Below, piece after piece: positions 1-8,029 of a stretch of 45,502 nt of DNA. The DNA is taken from contig CALFNR010000128.1 of NCBI GenBank assembly GCA_937903005.1, positions 1 through 45,502 of the forward strand. Direction: 5' to 3'. This DNA is from Clostridium_AI sp002297865. Lineage in GTDB: Bacteria; Bacillota; Clostridia; Lachnospirales; Lachnospiraceae. The notes under the pieces were generated by a model. It made no database searches, was not told where the DNA came from, and saw only the letters and a list, made by a program, of their open reading frames with translations. The position numbers and the translations under genes were made by a program. Positions within the stretch are counted from its first letter, which is position 1, and each line of letters begins with the position of its first letter.

Positions 1-158
1 GCCAAAATGAAAGTGCCGCTTCACGATTTTTCAATCGTTAAAGCGACACCCCCATTATCTAGTAGTCTATGAAAACTAAGGAACCGCCGTGTACCGAACG
101 GTACGCACGGTGGTGTGAGAGGTCGGCTAATTAACTAATGATTAGCCTCCTACTCGAT
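1..158 (+). mobile_element. 3' end of a group II intron (domains V and VI)
   Basis: Positions 83-114 fold as a group II intron domain V. A 9-bp lower stem (83-91 with 106-114), a 2-nt bulge (CG at 104-105) and an upper UACC/GGUA stem closed by a 4-nt loop are visible. Domain VI follows, with arms GGCTAAT (125-131) and ATTAGCC (141-147). The sequence then reads CCTACTCGAT, a very common group II intron 3' end, so the intron should stop at about 158. The lower strand of domain V offers a CGC rather than an AGC triad. The reverse transcriptase/maturase gene would lie left of the window and is not seen. The element may be complete or a 3' fragment. Confidence 0.8.
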
Positions 159-180
159 TTTTGGGGATTTTTTGAGAAAT

Positions 181-262
181 GTAGCAGAAACGTAGCACGT
201 TTGATGCTACGCTAAATCCGTTGGGAGACAACAGGTTTATCTATTTGTAGCAGATGTAGCAC
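181..262. repeat. GTAGCA-type short repeats (iteron-like)
   Basis: GTAGCAGA followed by GTAGCAC occurs at 181-198 and again at 247-262. Within the first copy, CGTAGCA (191-197) and TGCTACG (205-211) form a perfect 7-bp inverted repeat. GTGCTAC, the reverse complement of GTAGCAC, recurs at 479-485. No ORF covers this stretch. Short repeats beside a partition module would fit a replication or partition origin, but that is inference. Confidence 0.5.
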
Positions 263-323
263 ATTTTTTTAGGATATATATACGTAAAAAATAAAAAAAC
301 CTAAAAACATTGATTTATAAGGG

Positions 324-388
324 TTTTACTTTGTATCATTGTGATGTTATCTATGGGTGTATTTTACTTTGTATCACTATGATATTAT
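324..388 (+). repeat. Pair of 27-bp direct repeats
   Basis: Two copies of a 27-bp unit beginning TTTTACTTTGTATCA and ending TTAT lie at 324-350 and 362-388, with three mismatches and a 38-bp start-to-start distance. No coding sequence explains them. Their placement upstream of parA suggests iterons or another protein-binding array. Two copies are too few to say more. Confidence 0.6.
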
Positions 389-745
389 GTGTAAATTGGA
401 TAAATGTGTTGAAAATAAAGGGATTTGTATTTAGTGTAGACTAAATTAAAAATGTTATATAAATGTTTTTTTGAAAACGTGCTACATTTTTCAGCTTCTG
501 TATTTTCAAAGGTTGATAACATCTATTACTCATTCTTTTCTGTATGCAATCAGCAGGACAATTCAAAACATATCGTTTAACACGCCGTATGACGTCACCA
601 CGCATATAAAATCCCTAATCTGTAAAAATTACTCGATTTTATGCTAAAATCTTCACCATGCATGAAATTTTGATGTATAGATGATGTATTACAGAATCAG
701 CGTTGAATTTATAAATTTCAATATGAGATGATTGCAAAATTGCTA

Positions 746-774
746 TTGAAAAACGCACGTTTATGTGCTAAAAT
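746..774 (+). promoter_or_regulatory. Predicted sigma-A-type promoter, possibly for a short transcript
   Basis: TTGAAA (746-751) and TAAAAT (769-774) are exactly 17 bp apart, and TG one base before the -10 box gives an extended -10. No gene follows for more than 500 bp. The region downstream has GGGTA near 785 that could pair with TACCC near 828, followed by a T-run at 843-850. A short untranslated RNA of about 65-75 nt is therefore possible. Confidence 0.4.
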
Positions 775-887
775 CCGAAAATAGGGTAGGAAAAATGAAT
801 CATACAAAAGTGTGATTTTGATTTGGATACCCTGCCTTTCAATTTTTTTTAAAATTTTTTGTTAGTTTTACCATGATGGTTTTTATG

Positions 888-1134
888 GGCAAAATTTGCC
901 CAAAATATGGCACATAAATTGGTCCTATTTTGCCCATATTTTTCCCATCAAAAATTTTTGAACAATCTGCTGAAAATGCAGTTTTTATATATTCTATATT
1001 TACCATGTAGATATTTGATAACTACAAAATATCTACTTGATATATATTCTTATATTCCCTTTCAAAACCCATGGATTTTTCCATGGGAATTTTTTGTGCC
1101 ATAAATTGGTCCTATTTTGACCAAAATATGGCAC
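888..1134. repeat. Cluster of inverted and direct repeats upstream of parA
   Basis: The 19-bp sequence ATAAATTGGTCCTATTTTG is present exactly at 914-932 and 1101-1119. CCAAAATATGGCAC is present at 900-913 and 1121-1134. At 1096-1134 these parts form a 39-bp inverted repeat whose 16-base arms match at 14 positions. GGGCAAA/TTTGCCC (888-902) and CCCATGG/CCATGGG (1068-1074 and 1081-1087) are further perfect inverted repeats. The arrangement looks like a centromere (parS) or origin, although no function is proven. Confidence 0.65.
1007..1036. repeat. Perfect 10-bp inverted repeat, operator-like
   Basis: GTAGATATTT (1007-1016) and AAATATCTAC (1027-1036) are exact reverse complements with a 10-bp spacer. 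The right half, TACAAAATATCTA, recurs at 1269-1285 and, inverted, at 1930-1946. This is probably one member of a family of binding sites for the partition proteins. Confidence 0.55.
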
Positions 1135-1223
1135 AAAAAATTCCCATCGTTTTAGAATCACGACCTACGACACATGATAAATTTGCCATCATGTATATTT
1201 GGGTAGGAAATTTGTGTAAGCTA

Positions 1224-1252
1224 TTGCAATGCGAATCTGTATCTATTATAAT
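1224..1252 (+). promoter_or_regulatory. Promoter of the parA operon
   Basis: TTGCAA (1224-1229) and TATAAT (1247-1252) have an ideal 17-bp spacer. The start of transcription should fall near 1259, about 68 nt before the parA ATG. It lies inside the TAGATAC repeat cluster, so bound protein would block the promoter. Confidence 0.7.
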
Positions 1253-1257
1253 ATTTA

Positions 1258-1299
1258 TAGATACTCAGTAGATACAAAATATCTATAAAATAGATACAA
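1258..1299. promoter_or_regulatory. TAGATAC operator cluster at the parA promoter
   Basis: TAGATAC half-sites begin at 1258, 1269 and 1291. The middle one is part of the 17-bp partial palindrome TAGATACAAAATATCTA (1269-1285). The cluster overlaps the predicted transcription start. Partition operons are usually autoregulated by their ParA or small DNA-binding partner, so this is the likely operator. Confidence 0.55.
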
Positions 1300-1326
1300 C
1301 ATATATAAGATAAGTAGTGATTTAGC

Positions 1327-1932
1327 ATGAAAACAGTTGTCTTTGTTTCTGAAAAAGGTGGCGTTGGAAAGACCAGACTTTCTGATGAGCTGTATTTTTA
1401 CTATACAAGACAGAATGTTCCTGTATCTCTGCACAGCTTTGATGGACAGTACAAGAACAGGAACAATGATAAGAAAGTAGACAATCCAACAGTGGCAGTT
1501 GTAGATACACCGGGACGTATTATGGATGATAAGACAATTCAGACCATTCAAGGAGCTGACATTGTAGTAATCCCTACAAGACCAACAGGTGGCAATATTG
1601 AAAGTTTTACACGTACTGTATCACTTGTAAAAGAGAACATGGATTGCCCTGTAATCGTTGCGGTCAATGGTGTCAACAGATTTACTGCATCTGTATCGTT
1701 CATGGAATGGTTGCAGAAATACAGACAGAAAGAGAATCTTGATGTTGTATTGACCATTCCACAGTCAGAAGCCATTGTACAGGCTGAGAACTGTCGCTGT
1801 TCTGTCAATGAAATCAACAAGTATTCCAATGCTGCACAGGCTGTAAATCAGATGTGCGATAAAATCAGTGTATTGGCAGGTCTGCCAGTCGAAAAGAGAC
1901 AGCCAAAAAGCAAGAAACTGATTGCAAAATAG
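1327..1932 (+). CDS. parA: ParA-family partition ATPase
   Basis: This 201-aa protein is a compact ParA/MinD-type P-loop ATPase. The deviant Walker A motif EKGGVGKT spans residues 9-16 with the signature lysine, and VVDTPG at residues 58-63 is the switch II/Walker B region. It lacks the N-terminal DNA-binding domain of long ParA proteins, as in type Ib plasmid systems. Such ATPases bind the nucleoid non-specifically and move DNA marked by a partner protein at a centromere-like site. The partner is probably the small ribbon-helix-helix protein 75 bp downstream. A good promoter with overlapping operator repeats lies upstream. The region before the gene has many repeats that could be the centromere. 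The family call is firm; the role in stability of this particular element is inferred. Confidence 0.93.
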   Translation: MKTVVFVSEKGGVGKTRLSDELYFYYTRQNVPVSLHSFDGQYKNRNNDKKVDNPTVAVVDTPGRIMDDKTIQTIQGADIVVIPTRPTGGNIESFTRTVSLVKENMDCPVIVAVNGVNRFTASVSFMEWLQKYRQKENLDVVLTIPQSEAIVQAENCRCSVNEINKYSNAAQAVNQMCDKISVLAGLPVEKRQPKSKKLIAK

Positions 1933-1946
1933 ATATTTTGTATCTA
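1930..1946. promoter_or_regulatory. Second operator copy between parA and the RHH gene
   Basis: The 17 bases are the exact reverse complement of the site at 1269-1285. It begins at the parA stop codon and lies about 60 bp before the next start. A weaker relative (AATACAAAATATAT) occurs at 2352-2365, before the restriction-modification genes. The identity over 17 bp in a 660-bp interval argues for a shared regulator. Confidence 0.55.
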
Positions 1947-2006
1947 TAATGTAGATATATAATATTTATTTTTGTGTAGAAATACAGAGTAAGGAGATGA
2001 TTGAAT

Positions 2007-2255
2007 ATGCCTAGAAAAAAGAATATGACAAGTCTTTTAGACAGTTTTGAAAGTGATACAGAAAAAGAACATGATGCAGCTGTGACAGCGGCGGTGAAGA
2101 AATCTTCTGGTGGAGATACAAGAGCAACAGCACTTGTATCAATGACCAAGGATGAAAAAGAACGTCTGACAACAAAAGCAAAGGCGCATGGCTTGAGCTT
2201 GTCTGCATTTTTCAGATTAGCTGCTGATGAATACATGAATACCCATAATTGGTAA
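2007..2255 (+). CDS. Small ribbon-helix-helix DNA-binding protein, likely ParA partner
   Basis: This 82-aa protein has a basic N-terminus (MPRKKN), a flexible acidic and alanine-rich middle, and a C-terminal ribbon-helix-helix fold. The fold reads as a beta strand (ALVSM), helix 1 (TKDEKERLTTKAKAHG) and helix 2 (SLSAFFRLAADEYM). Small RHH proteins beside a short ParA act as centromere-binding ParB substitutes and as autorepressors. The ATG at 2007 is preferred because AAGGAG at 1991-1996 is then 10 nt away. A TTG at 2001 in the same frame has the same site only 4 nt away. Both neighbouring intergenic regions carry the TAGATAC-type operator. It could also be a plain CopG-type copy-number or transfer regulator. 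Confidence 0.8.
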   Translation: MPRKKNMTSLLDSFESDTEKEHDAAVTAAVKKSSGGDTRATALVSMTKDEKERLTTKAKAHGLSLSAFFRLAADEYMNTHNW

Positions 2256-2308
2256 TGTATGAATAGATAAGGTGGAGTGGAATCCGCAGTAGTAGCCGAT
2301 TTTGTGGG

Positions 2309-2339
2309 TATGTGGGTAACTTGAAGAGTTATCCATATA
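2309..2339. promoter_or_regulatory. Hairpin in the leader before mod
   Basis: Arms of 13 bases (2309-2321 and 2327-2339, 11 of 13 matching) enclose a 5-base loop in the gap between the RHH gene and mod. No T-run follows, so it is not a typical intrinsic terminator. It may be an RNA structure or a protein site that limits expression of the restriction-modification genes. Confidence 0.4.
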
Positions 2340-2404
2340 TCCATCAAAATAAATACAAAATATATATCATATAGATATTGAGTATATAAGAAAGGATGCG
2401 TATT

Positions 2405-4522
2405 ATGGCAAATATTAATGAAACGATTTCTGAGGTTGCAAAGTTAAATCCAGAGCTTGCACGTCAGATTCAGAAATATGTAAAAGACCATTCGTATGGT
2501 TTGGTTTTTGAACATAATTTACCAGAAGCAGTTAGGCTTTATAAAAAACAACCTGCTGTAGGTGATACAGTGAATATTCTTGCACCTCGTGGGAAGAAGG
2601 AAACGGAAGAAAATTCTGTTCCTTGGTGTGTGAAGTATATTGATAATGGTGTTGCATATCTTGAACATGATGGAGAAGCGAAAGATGTTCCATTAGAAGA
2701 CATCTGTGTCCTTGTGAGTTACAGAGATGTTATCTATCCTGGATTAAAAGAGATTGACCGTGTAGAACGTGGAAATCCAGAAGACCCATATCATATGGTG
2801 ATTAATTCTGAGAATTATCATGCCTTGGAAGCACTGACATATGCATATGCAGGAAAGGTTGACTGTATTTATATTGACCCACCTTATAATAAAAAAGATA
2901 CAAAAGATTGGAAATATAATTGCAATTATGTTGATGGGAATGACCAGTATAAACATAGTAAATGGTTAGCGTTTGTAAAAAGACGTTTGAAATTGGCAAA
3001 ACAACTTCTTAATCCAGAAGAATCTGTATTAATTGTAACAATTGATGAAGTAGAGTATGCAAGACTTGCATTGTTACTTGAACAGATGTTTCCTGATGCC
3101 AAAATTCAAATGGTATCAAGTGTTATCAATCATGCAGGTGCTATTCGACAAGGAGAGTTTGCAAGAACAAATGAATTTATCTTTTTTGTGATGTTAGGAA
3201 ATGCATTTCCTGCAAAATTGCAATCAGAATCTCGTGGAAAAATGGAAAAGATTCATTGGGATACATTGAGAAGAACAGATGTGTCATCTAAAAGGGGTAG
3301 TAGTAAAGGTGGGACAGCTCAATTTTATCCTATTTATGTAAATGATAAAACCAAAAGGATAGTTGCTGTTGGAAAACCGTTGACACCTGATGAAGATATA
3401 GAGTCTGTTCCACATAAAGAGGGATGTACTACAGTTTTTCCAATTAGAAAAGATGGATTAGAAATGAATTGGGGATTGTTAGGTGATGTTGTTATGGAAA
3501 GAGCATCAAAAGGATATATTAGTGTTGGTAAATATTTACCTAATGAACCTCAAAAGTATTCGATTTCCTATTTGACTTCTGGGAAAATAGAAGACATTGA
3601 TTCTGGAAAGGCAACTGTAAAAGGTTATGGAAAAAACGGTGCGGTAATTGCTGTTTATGAAGACATACGAGCAATGCCACCAACTACGCAATGGGATTAT
3701 CAATCTCATGATGCATATAGAAATGGAACAGTTATTTTAAATAATATTTTAGGAAGTCGTTTTTCGTTCCCTAAATCAGTATATGCTGTGCAGGACTGTA
3801 TAAAATTATTCGTACGAGATAAACAAAATGCCTTGATTGTAGATTTCTTTGCTGGTTCAGGAACAACTCTTCATGCTGTGAATTTGCTCAATGCAGAGGA
3901 TGGCGGTCATCGACGTTGTATTTGTGTTACAAATAATGAGGTTTCAGAAGCTGAGGAAAAGAAATTTGTTGCCGATGGACTTCGTCCTTCTGACCCTGAC
4001 TGGGAAAAATATGGAATTGTCAATTATGTTACATGGCCTCGAACTGTGTGCAGTATCGAAGGTCATGATGTAAATGGCAAACCGTTAGAAGGTGACTATG
4101 GTAAGCCGTCAAAGGATATTGATTTAGGTTATTCATTGCCTAAAGCTGATGGATTCAAAGCGAATGCCGTATTCTGCGAGTTGACATACGAGTCAGCATG
4201 GCCTATTCGTTTGGATAATGCATTCAATGCTATTGCACCGATTTTGTGGATGCAGGCTGGCTGTCAGGGTCCGATTATTCGTAAGATTGGTAAGAGTTAC
4301 TTAACAACAGATTATTATGGTGTGCTTTTTGATTACGGACAAGCTTCTAAATTCTGTGAAAAGGTAAAGAATACACCGACTATTAAGACTGTGTTTGTAG
4401 TAACTGATGACCAGAGACGTTACTCTAATATGTGCAAGCGTCTTTCGGGAATTGAAGTACATAGATTGTACGAAACTTTCCTCAGAACATTTGAAATTTG
4501 TGGCGAAGGAGGACTGGATTAA
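2405..4522 (+). CDS. mod: Type III restriction-modification DNA methyltransferase (Mod subunit)
   Basis: This 705-aa protein methylates adenine in a short asymmetric site and gives the type III complex its sequence specificity. The catalytic motif DPPYN lies at residues 158-162. The SAM-binding motif DFFAGSGTT lies at about 480-488. Motif IV therefore comes before motif I, the order of beta-class methyltransferases to which type III Mod proteins belong. The variable stretch between them should hold the target recognition domain. The ATG at 2405 is chosen because AAAGGA (2391-2396) is 8 nt upstream; an in-frame ATG at 2396 would overlap that site. The stop codon overlaps the start of res by one base (TAATG), so the two are translationally coupled. 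The recognition sequence cannot be read from the protein. Confidence 0.93.
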   Translation: MANINETISEVAKLNPELARQIQKYVKDHSYGLVFEHNLPEAVRLYKKQPAVGDTVNILAPRGKKETEENSVPWCVKYIDNGVAYLEHDGEAKDVPLEDICVLVSYRDVIYPGLKEIDRVERGNPEDPYHMVINSENYHALEALTYAYAGKVDCIYIDPPYNKKDTKDWKYNCNYVDGNDQYKHSKWLAFVKRRLKLAKQLLNPEESVLIVTIDEVEYARLALLLEQMFPDAKIQMVSSVINHAGAIRQGEFARTNEFIFFVMLGNAFPAKLQSESRGKMEKIHWDTLRRTDVSSKRGSSKGGTAQFYPIYVNDKTKRIVAVGKPLTPDEDIESVPHKEGCTTVFPIRKDGLEMNWGLLGDVVMERASKGYISVGKYLPNEPQKYSISYLTSGKIEDIDSGKATVKGYGKNGAVIAVYEDIRAMPPTTQWDYQSHDAYRNGTVILNNILGSRFSFPKSVYAVQDCIKLFVRDKQNALIVDFFAGSGTTLHAVNLLNAEDGGHRRCICVTNNEVSEAEEKKFVADGLRPSDPDWEKYGIVNYVTWPRTVCSIEGHDVNGKPLEGDYGKPSKDIDLGYSLPKADGFKANAVFCELTYESAWPIRLDNAFNAIAPILWMQAGCQGPIIRKIGKSYLTTDYYGVLFDYGQASKFCEKVKNTPTIKTVFVVTDDQRRYSNMCKRLSGIEVHRLYETFLRTFEICGEGGLD

Positions 4523-7323
4523 TGAAGTATGGTTTACTTGATTTTCAGAAAGATGCGGTAACTGAACTTTTAAAAAAGATGGAATCTATGCGTCGTAGTT
4601 ACGACGCAGATGGTTCTTTATCTGCCGTATCGTTGACTGCACCAACTGGTGCAGGTAAGACTGTTATCTCAGCTGCTGTTGCAGAAGGCTTGTTTTATGG
4701 TAATGATACATATGCTGGTGATGATAGAGCAGCAATTTTGTGGTTGTCAGATAGTCCTAGCTTGAATGAACAGACAATGAAAAGATTTGATGCAGCGACA
4801 GATTTATTGAATGGAGCTGTGTCGATGGAAGCAATCAGTGCAGATTTTGCAAAAAATCATGCAAAACTGTCACCGGGGCATATTTATTTTTTGAATAGGC
4901 AGTTACTTGGTAAGGGAAAGAAGCTGACAAATGAAGCTGAAGGTGGACGTTCATTTTATGATGTACTGAATGCGACTATTGAAGATGATGACATTCATTT
5001 GTTCCTGTTTATTGATGAAGCTCACAGAGGTCTTGGTACAGGAAATGACAAAGGTACAAGTGATAATGCCAATAAAACTATTTATAGCATTATTATTGAC
5101 GGACAGGATGGAATTAATAAGCCAATGCCTTGCGTAGTAGGAATCTCTGCTACACCTGAACGATTTAATAATGCAATGGCTGGTCGTAAGAACCGGGATA
5201 TGAAGGCATCTGTTGATGTACCTGTATCTGCTGTAAAAGATTCTGGTCTTATTAAAGATATGATTGAGCTTCGTACACCAAAGAAATCAGCTGATACAAA
5301 ACACCAGGATTTAACGCAGGCATGTGTGAAACTGGCTTCTGCGTCAAAATTATGGAAGGATTATTGTGAAGAAAACAAAATCCATACTGTAATTCCTCTG
5401 ATGGTGGTGCAGGTTGAAGATAAGGTGAGCGTTGATACATTAACGTCTCTTTGTTCTCAGATTCATAAAACATTACCTTGGCTGGATATTTCAGATTGCT
5501 TTGCCAATGTATTTGGTGAACATGATGATATTGTTACTCCGGCTGGGAAGATTCCGTATGTAAAACCAGAGGAAGTTGCTGAACGTACAGAAATTAGAGT
5601 GCTTTTTGCAAAAGATGCGGTATCTACTGGTTGGGATTGTCCTCGTGCAGAGGTTATTTATTCCAGAAGAAAGCGAACTGACCCAACATACATTGCTCAG
5701 TTGATTGGTCGTATGGTTCGTACACCATTAGCAAGACGTGTTACAAACGTAGAAGAATTGAACACAGTGGCATGTTATCTTCCAGAATATGATGCTGTGA
5801 CTGTTGAGAGTGTTGTTGAACGCTTGAAAGAAGACAATGTAGCGGTTGATGCAAATAAGATTATTAAGAATCCAGCCGATGTAGGATTTTTTGGAGAAAC
5901 TAAGAAGAAAATTGAAAAGAAATTAGCTCAAAAGCAGAGCGAAAATGAAGTGAAGCAACCTGATGATGTCAAGCATGAAAATGTAACTGCTGCTAGTGCA
6001 GATAGAGTATGTGAATCAGGCGGTTATACATATAGAGAATCGACAGAAGATGCATTATCAGGAACAGAATTTGCTGTTAATACAGACGATGAATTTGCGG
6101 TTAACATTGATGATATTTCTGAAACGGAGGAAGAATTGACGGAAGCACTTGAAAGAATTCCGAAGGTTGACAGCGATGCGATTAAAGCAAGTTTTGAAGA
6201 AATTATTACCAGACAGGTGCGTCATGATAAAACAAATCATTTCTTAGATTTGTGGGACTGTATTGACGTGGTTATGTCTGATATTGATGTGGATTCTGAT
6301 TTGGATTCAAAAATTCAGGAAGAATTTTATAATAATATCGAAGGTGAAATTCATAAACATCCAGCAGAATTTAAGCGTTCATTGGGTGAAATTAAAAGTA
6401 CAACTGTAAGTGTGAAAAGAGTTGACCCACTTACCGGAGAAGCGTTTGAGGATAGGGAAGAATTGGTTGAGAATGATGCTGATAGATTGGTAACATATTA
6501 TAAACATGCAGTAAGTGTGTTTTCTGGTGCATCTGATTTGATTAAGTATTGTATCAACAAGCGTAAAAATGAAGAATTTGATTCTGATGCAAATGCGATT
6601 AGTCGTATTGCTGCTGTCGGATATTGTATGGAAATTATTCAGGCAATGGAAGAATGGGCAGAGAAAAAGACAGATGAATTGTTGAGTATTTATGCTCCGC
6701 AGAGATATGCTGTATCAGAAGAAAATAAAGCAAAATGGGATAGAATTGAGGGCAATACAAAACCGTATATTGAACGTAATTTGAATGTTCAGGCAAGCAT
6801 TACACGCCAGAACAAAGATTATGAGGCATATCCAAAACATATTATTAGTGACGATGAAGGTTGGGCATATTTGAAGTTGAATGACCTTGAAGAAAAGGTG
6901 GTGCAGACAGAATTATCACGTACATTAAATGTAGCATGGTATAGGAATCAGTCAAGAAATCTTAATGCATCTCTTGCAATTCCTTACAAGTTAAATGATG
7001 TATGGGAAAATATGTATCCTGATTTTATTTTCTTTCAGAAGACTGGAGATGGAAAAATTATTCGTTCGATTGTAGACCCTCATGGTGATTGGTTAGGAGA
7101 TAGTGTTGCAAAGCTGAAAGGTTATGTAATGTATTTGAAAGACCATCCTGATATGTTTGGTTCTGTACTTGCTGTTGCAGATGAAAAAGGTGGTGTTTAT
7201 CGTTATCTTGATTTGATGACAAAACAGGTGCAGGATGAAATTGAAAACTTTACTGGAAGTTCTGCAAAGGAATTATTTATGGGTGCACTGGGTAGAAATT
7301 ATACGGTTGTATCTGATAAATAA
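4522..7323 (+). CDS. res: Type III restriction enzyme helicase/nuclease (Res subunit)
   Basis: This 933-aa superfamily 2 helicase-nuclease is the partner of Mod. Walker A APTGAGKT is at residues 40-47, DEAH at 165-168, SATPE at 209-213, and motif VI QLIGRMVR at 393-400. A charged, low-complexity stretch (about 460-560) separates the motor from the C-terminal part. Near the C-terminus PDF (833-835) and VDPHG (851-855) match the place of the PD-(D/E)xK nuclease core, with His where Lys is usual. Cleavage activity is thus likely but less certain. The start at 4522 is supported by AAGGAGG at 4507-4513 and by the overlap with mod. As a pair the genes defend the host cell, or the element itself, against unmodified DNA. 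Confidence 0.92.
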   Translation: MKYGLLDFQKDAVTELLKKMESMRRSYDADGSLSAVSLTAPTGAGKTVISAAVAEGLFYGNDTYAGDDRAAILWLSDSPSLNEQTMKRFDAATDLLNGAVSMEAISADFAKNHAKLSPGHIYFLNRQLLGKGKKLTNEAEGGRSFYDVLNATIEDDDIHLFLFIDEAHRGLGTGNDKGTSDNANKTIYSIIIDGQDGINKPMPCVVGISATPERFNNAMAGRKNRDMKASVDVPVSAVKDSGLIKDMIELRTPKKSADTKHQDLTQACVKLASASKLWKDYCEENKIHTVIPLMVVQVEDKVSVDTLTSLCSQIHKTLPWLDISDCFANVFGEHDDIVTPAGKIPYVKPEEVAERTEIRVLFAKDAVSTGWDCPRAEVIYSRRKRTDPTYIAQLIGRMVRTPLARRVTNVEELNTVACYLPEYDAVTVESVVERLKEDNVAVDANKIIKNPADVGFFGETKKKIEKKLAQKQSENEVKQPDDVKHENVTAASADRVCESGGYTYRESTEDALSGTEFAVNTDDEFAVNIDDISETEEELTEALERIPKVDSDAIKASFEEIITRQVRHDKTNHFLDLWDCIDVVMSDIDVDSDLDSKIQEEFYNNIEGEIHKHPAEFKRSLGEIKSTTVSVKRVDPLTGEAFEDREELVENDADRLVTYYKHAVSVFSGASDLIKYCINKRKNEEFDSDANAISRIAAVGYCMEIIQAMEEWAEKKTDELLSIYAPQRYAVSEENKAKWDRIEGNTKPYIERNLNVQASITRQNKDYEAYPKHIISDDEGWAYLKLNDLEEKVVQTELSRTLNVAWYRNQSRNLNASLAIPYKLNDVWENMYPDFIFFQKTGDGKIIRSIVDPHGDWLGDSVAKLKGYVMYLKDHPDMFGSVLAVADEKGGVYRYLDLMTKQVQDEIENFTGSSAKELFMGALGRNYTVVSDK

Positions 7324-7493
7324 ATCTGTTATATTTACATTGAACAATTAAATAAAAAGTTCACGAGAGAATGTCCGATATGAAAAAATATCTACGCAGT
7401 ACGGTGTAGAAAACCGAATTGTTTACGGACGCACAGCTTCTGGCAGAAGCGTATTATGAAATAAAAATACGTGAGAGGCGCAGCGGTGAACAG

Positions 7494-7607
7494 ATGATGG
7501 AAACTTATTGTTTCTTGATTCTGTTTGCCGCTTTTTTGTTACAAAATTTATATAGAAAGTTGAGGTACATATATGTCAGATTTAAAAAATGTAAGAAAAA
7601 CTCTTGA
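7494..7607 (+). CDS. Possible small single-pass membrane protein
   Basis: A 37-aa reading frame starts ATGATG and encodes one hydrophobic helix (CFLILFAAFLLQNLY) followed by a basic tail (RKLRYIYVRFKKCKK), the layout of a tiny inner-membrane protein. The same frame is open from a TTG at 7419. It overlaps the next gene by 35 nt in another frame. No convincing ribosome site precedes it (only GAGG about 17 nt away), so it may not be translated. I do not recognise a family. The rest of the 7324-7572 gap shows no other gene, only a small hairpin (CTACGC/GTGTAG near 7392-7409). Confidence 0.3.
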   Translation: MMETYCFLILFAAFLLQNLYRKLRYIYVRFKKCKKNS

Positions 7608-7992
7608 AGAAAAGAGAAAACAGAAGGAAGCTCTTGAGCTGGAATTGGCGATGCTGGAAGCAGAACCAAACAGAAAAATTCTTGTTTCAGTCATTGAAAA
7701 TGATGTGGAACTGAACAAGAAACTTATCGGATTGAAAGCCGATGAGGTAAAAGTTATTGCAGCACATTATGTGGATTTGTTCGACAAAGCATTAGAAGAA
7801 AGTAATGCAGAGCTTGAAGAAATGAGAGCGAAAGCAGAACAGAAAAGAGAGCGTGCAAGAGTGAGAGCAGCACAGCGTAAAAAAGAAAAAGCTGAGAGGG
7901 AAGTCGAACAGCAGAACATGGTTCGTGAACAGGTTCAGGAACCAGTAGAACCACAACCAACTTACAGCAATAATGGATATTATGGTCAGTAA
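7573..7992 (+). CDS. Coiled-coil protein of the mobilization region, unknown function
   Basis: This 139-aa, highly charged protein is predicted to be mostly helical. An N-terminal coiled coil (about residues 5-32, rich in K, E and L) is followed by a short folded part (about 35-75). A long Glu/Arg/Lys/Ala coiled coil (75-115) and a Gln/Pro/Tyr-rich tail ending in NNGYYGQ complete it. There is no signal peptide or membrane segment. The ribosome site TTGAGG lies about 7 nt before the ATG. It sits directly before the oriT-like region, so a role in the transfer complex or in oriT binding is possible. That rests on position only. Confidence 0.7.
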   Translation: MSDLKNVRKTLEEKRKQKEALELELAMLEAEPNRKILVSVIENDVELNKKLIGLKADEVKVIAAHYVDLFDKALEESNAELEEMRAKAEQKRERARVRAAQRKKEKAEREVEQQNMVREQVQEPVEPQPTYSNNGYYGQ

Positions 7993-8029
7993 TTGGGTGT
8001 GGAAAAATAGGGGTGCAGGGGGAAAAACA

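Noticed and set aside
324..388. Direct repeats considered as a CRISPR array
   Set aside because: There are only two copies with mismatches, the spacer is about 11 bp, and no cas genes are present.
907..1271. Two overlapping 65-66 codon plus-strand frames
   Set aside because: They have no ribosome sites, lie in the inverted-repeat cluster and consist of AT-rich random-looking residues.
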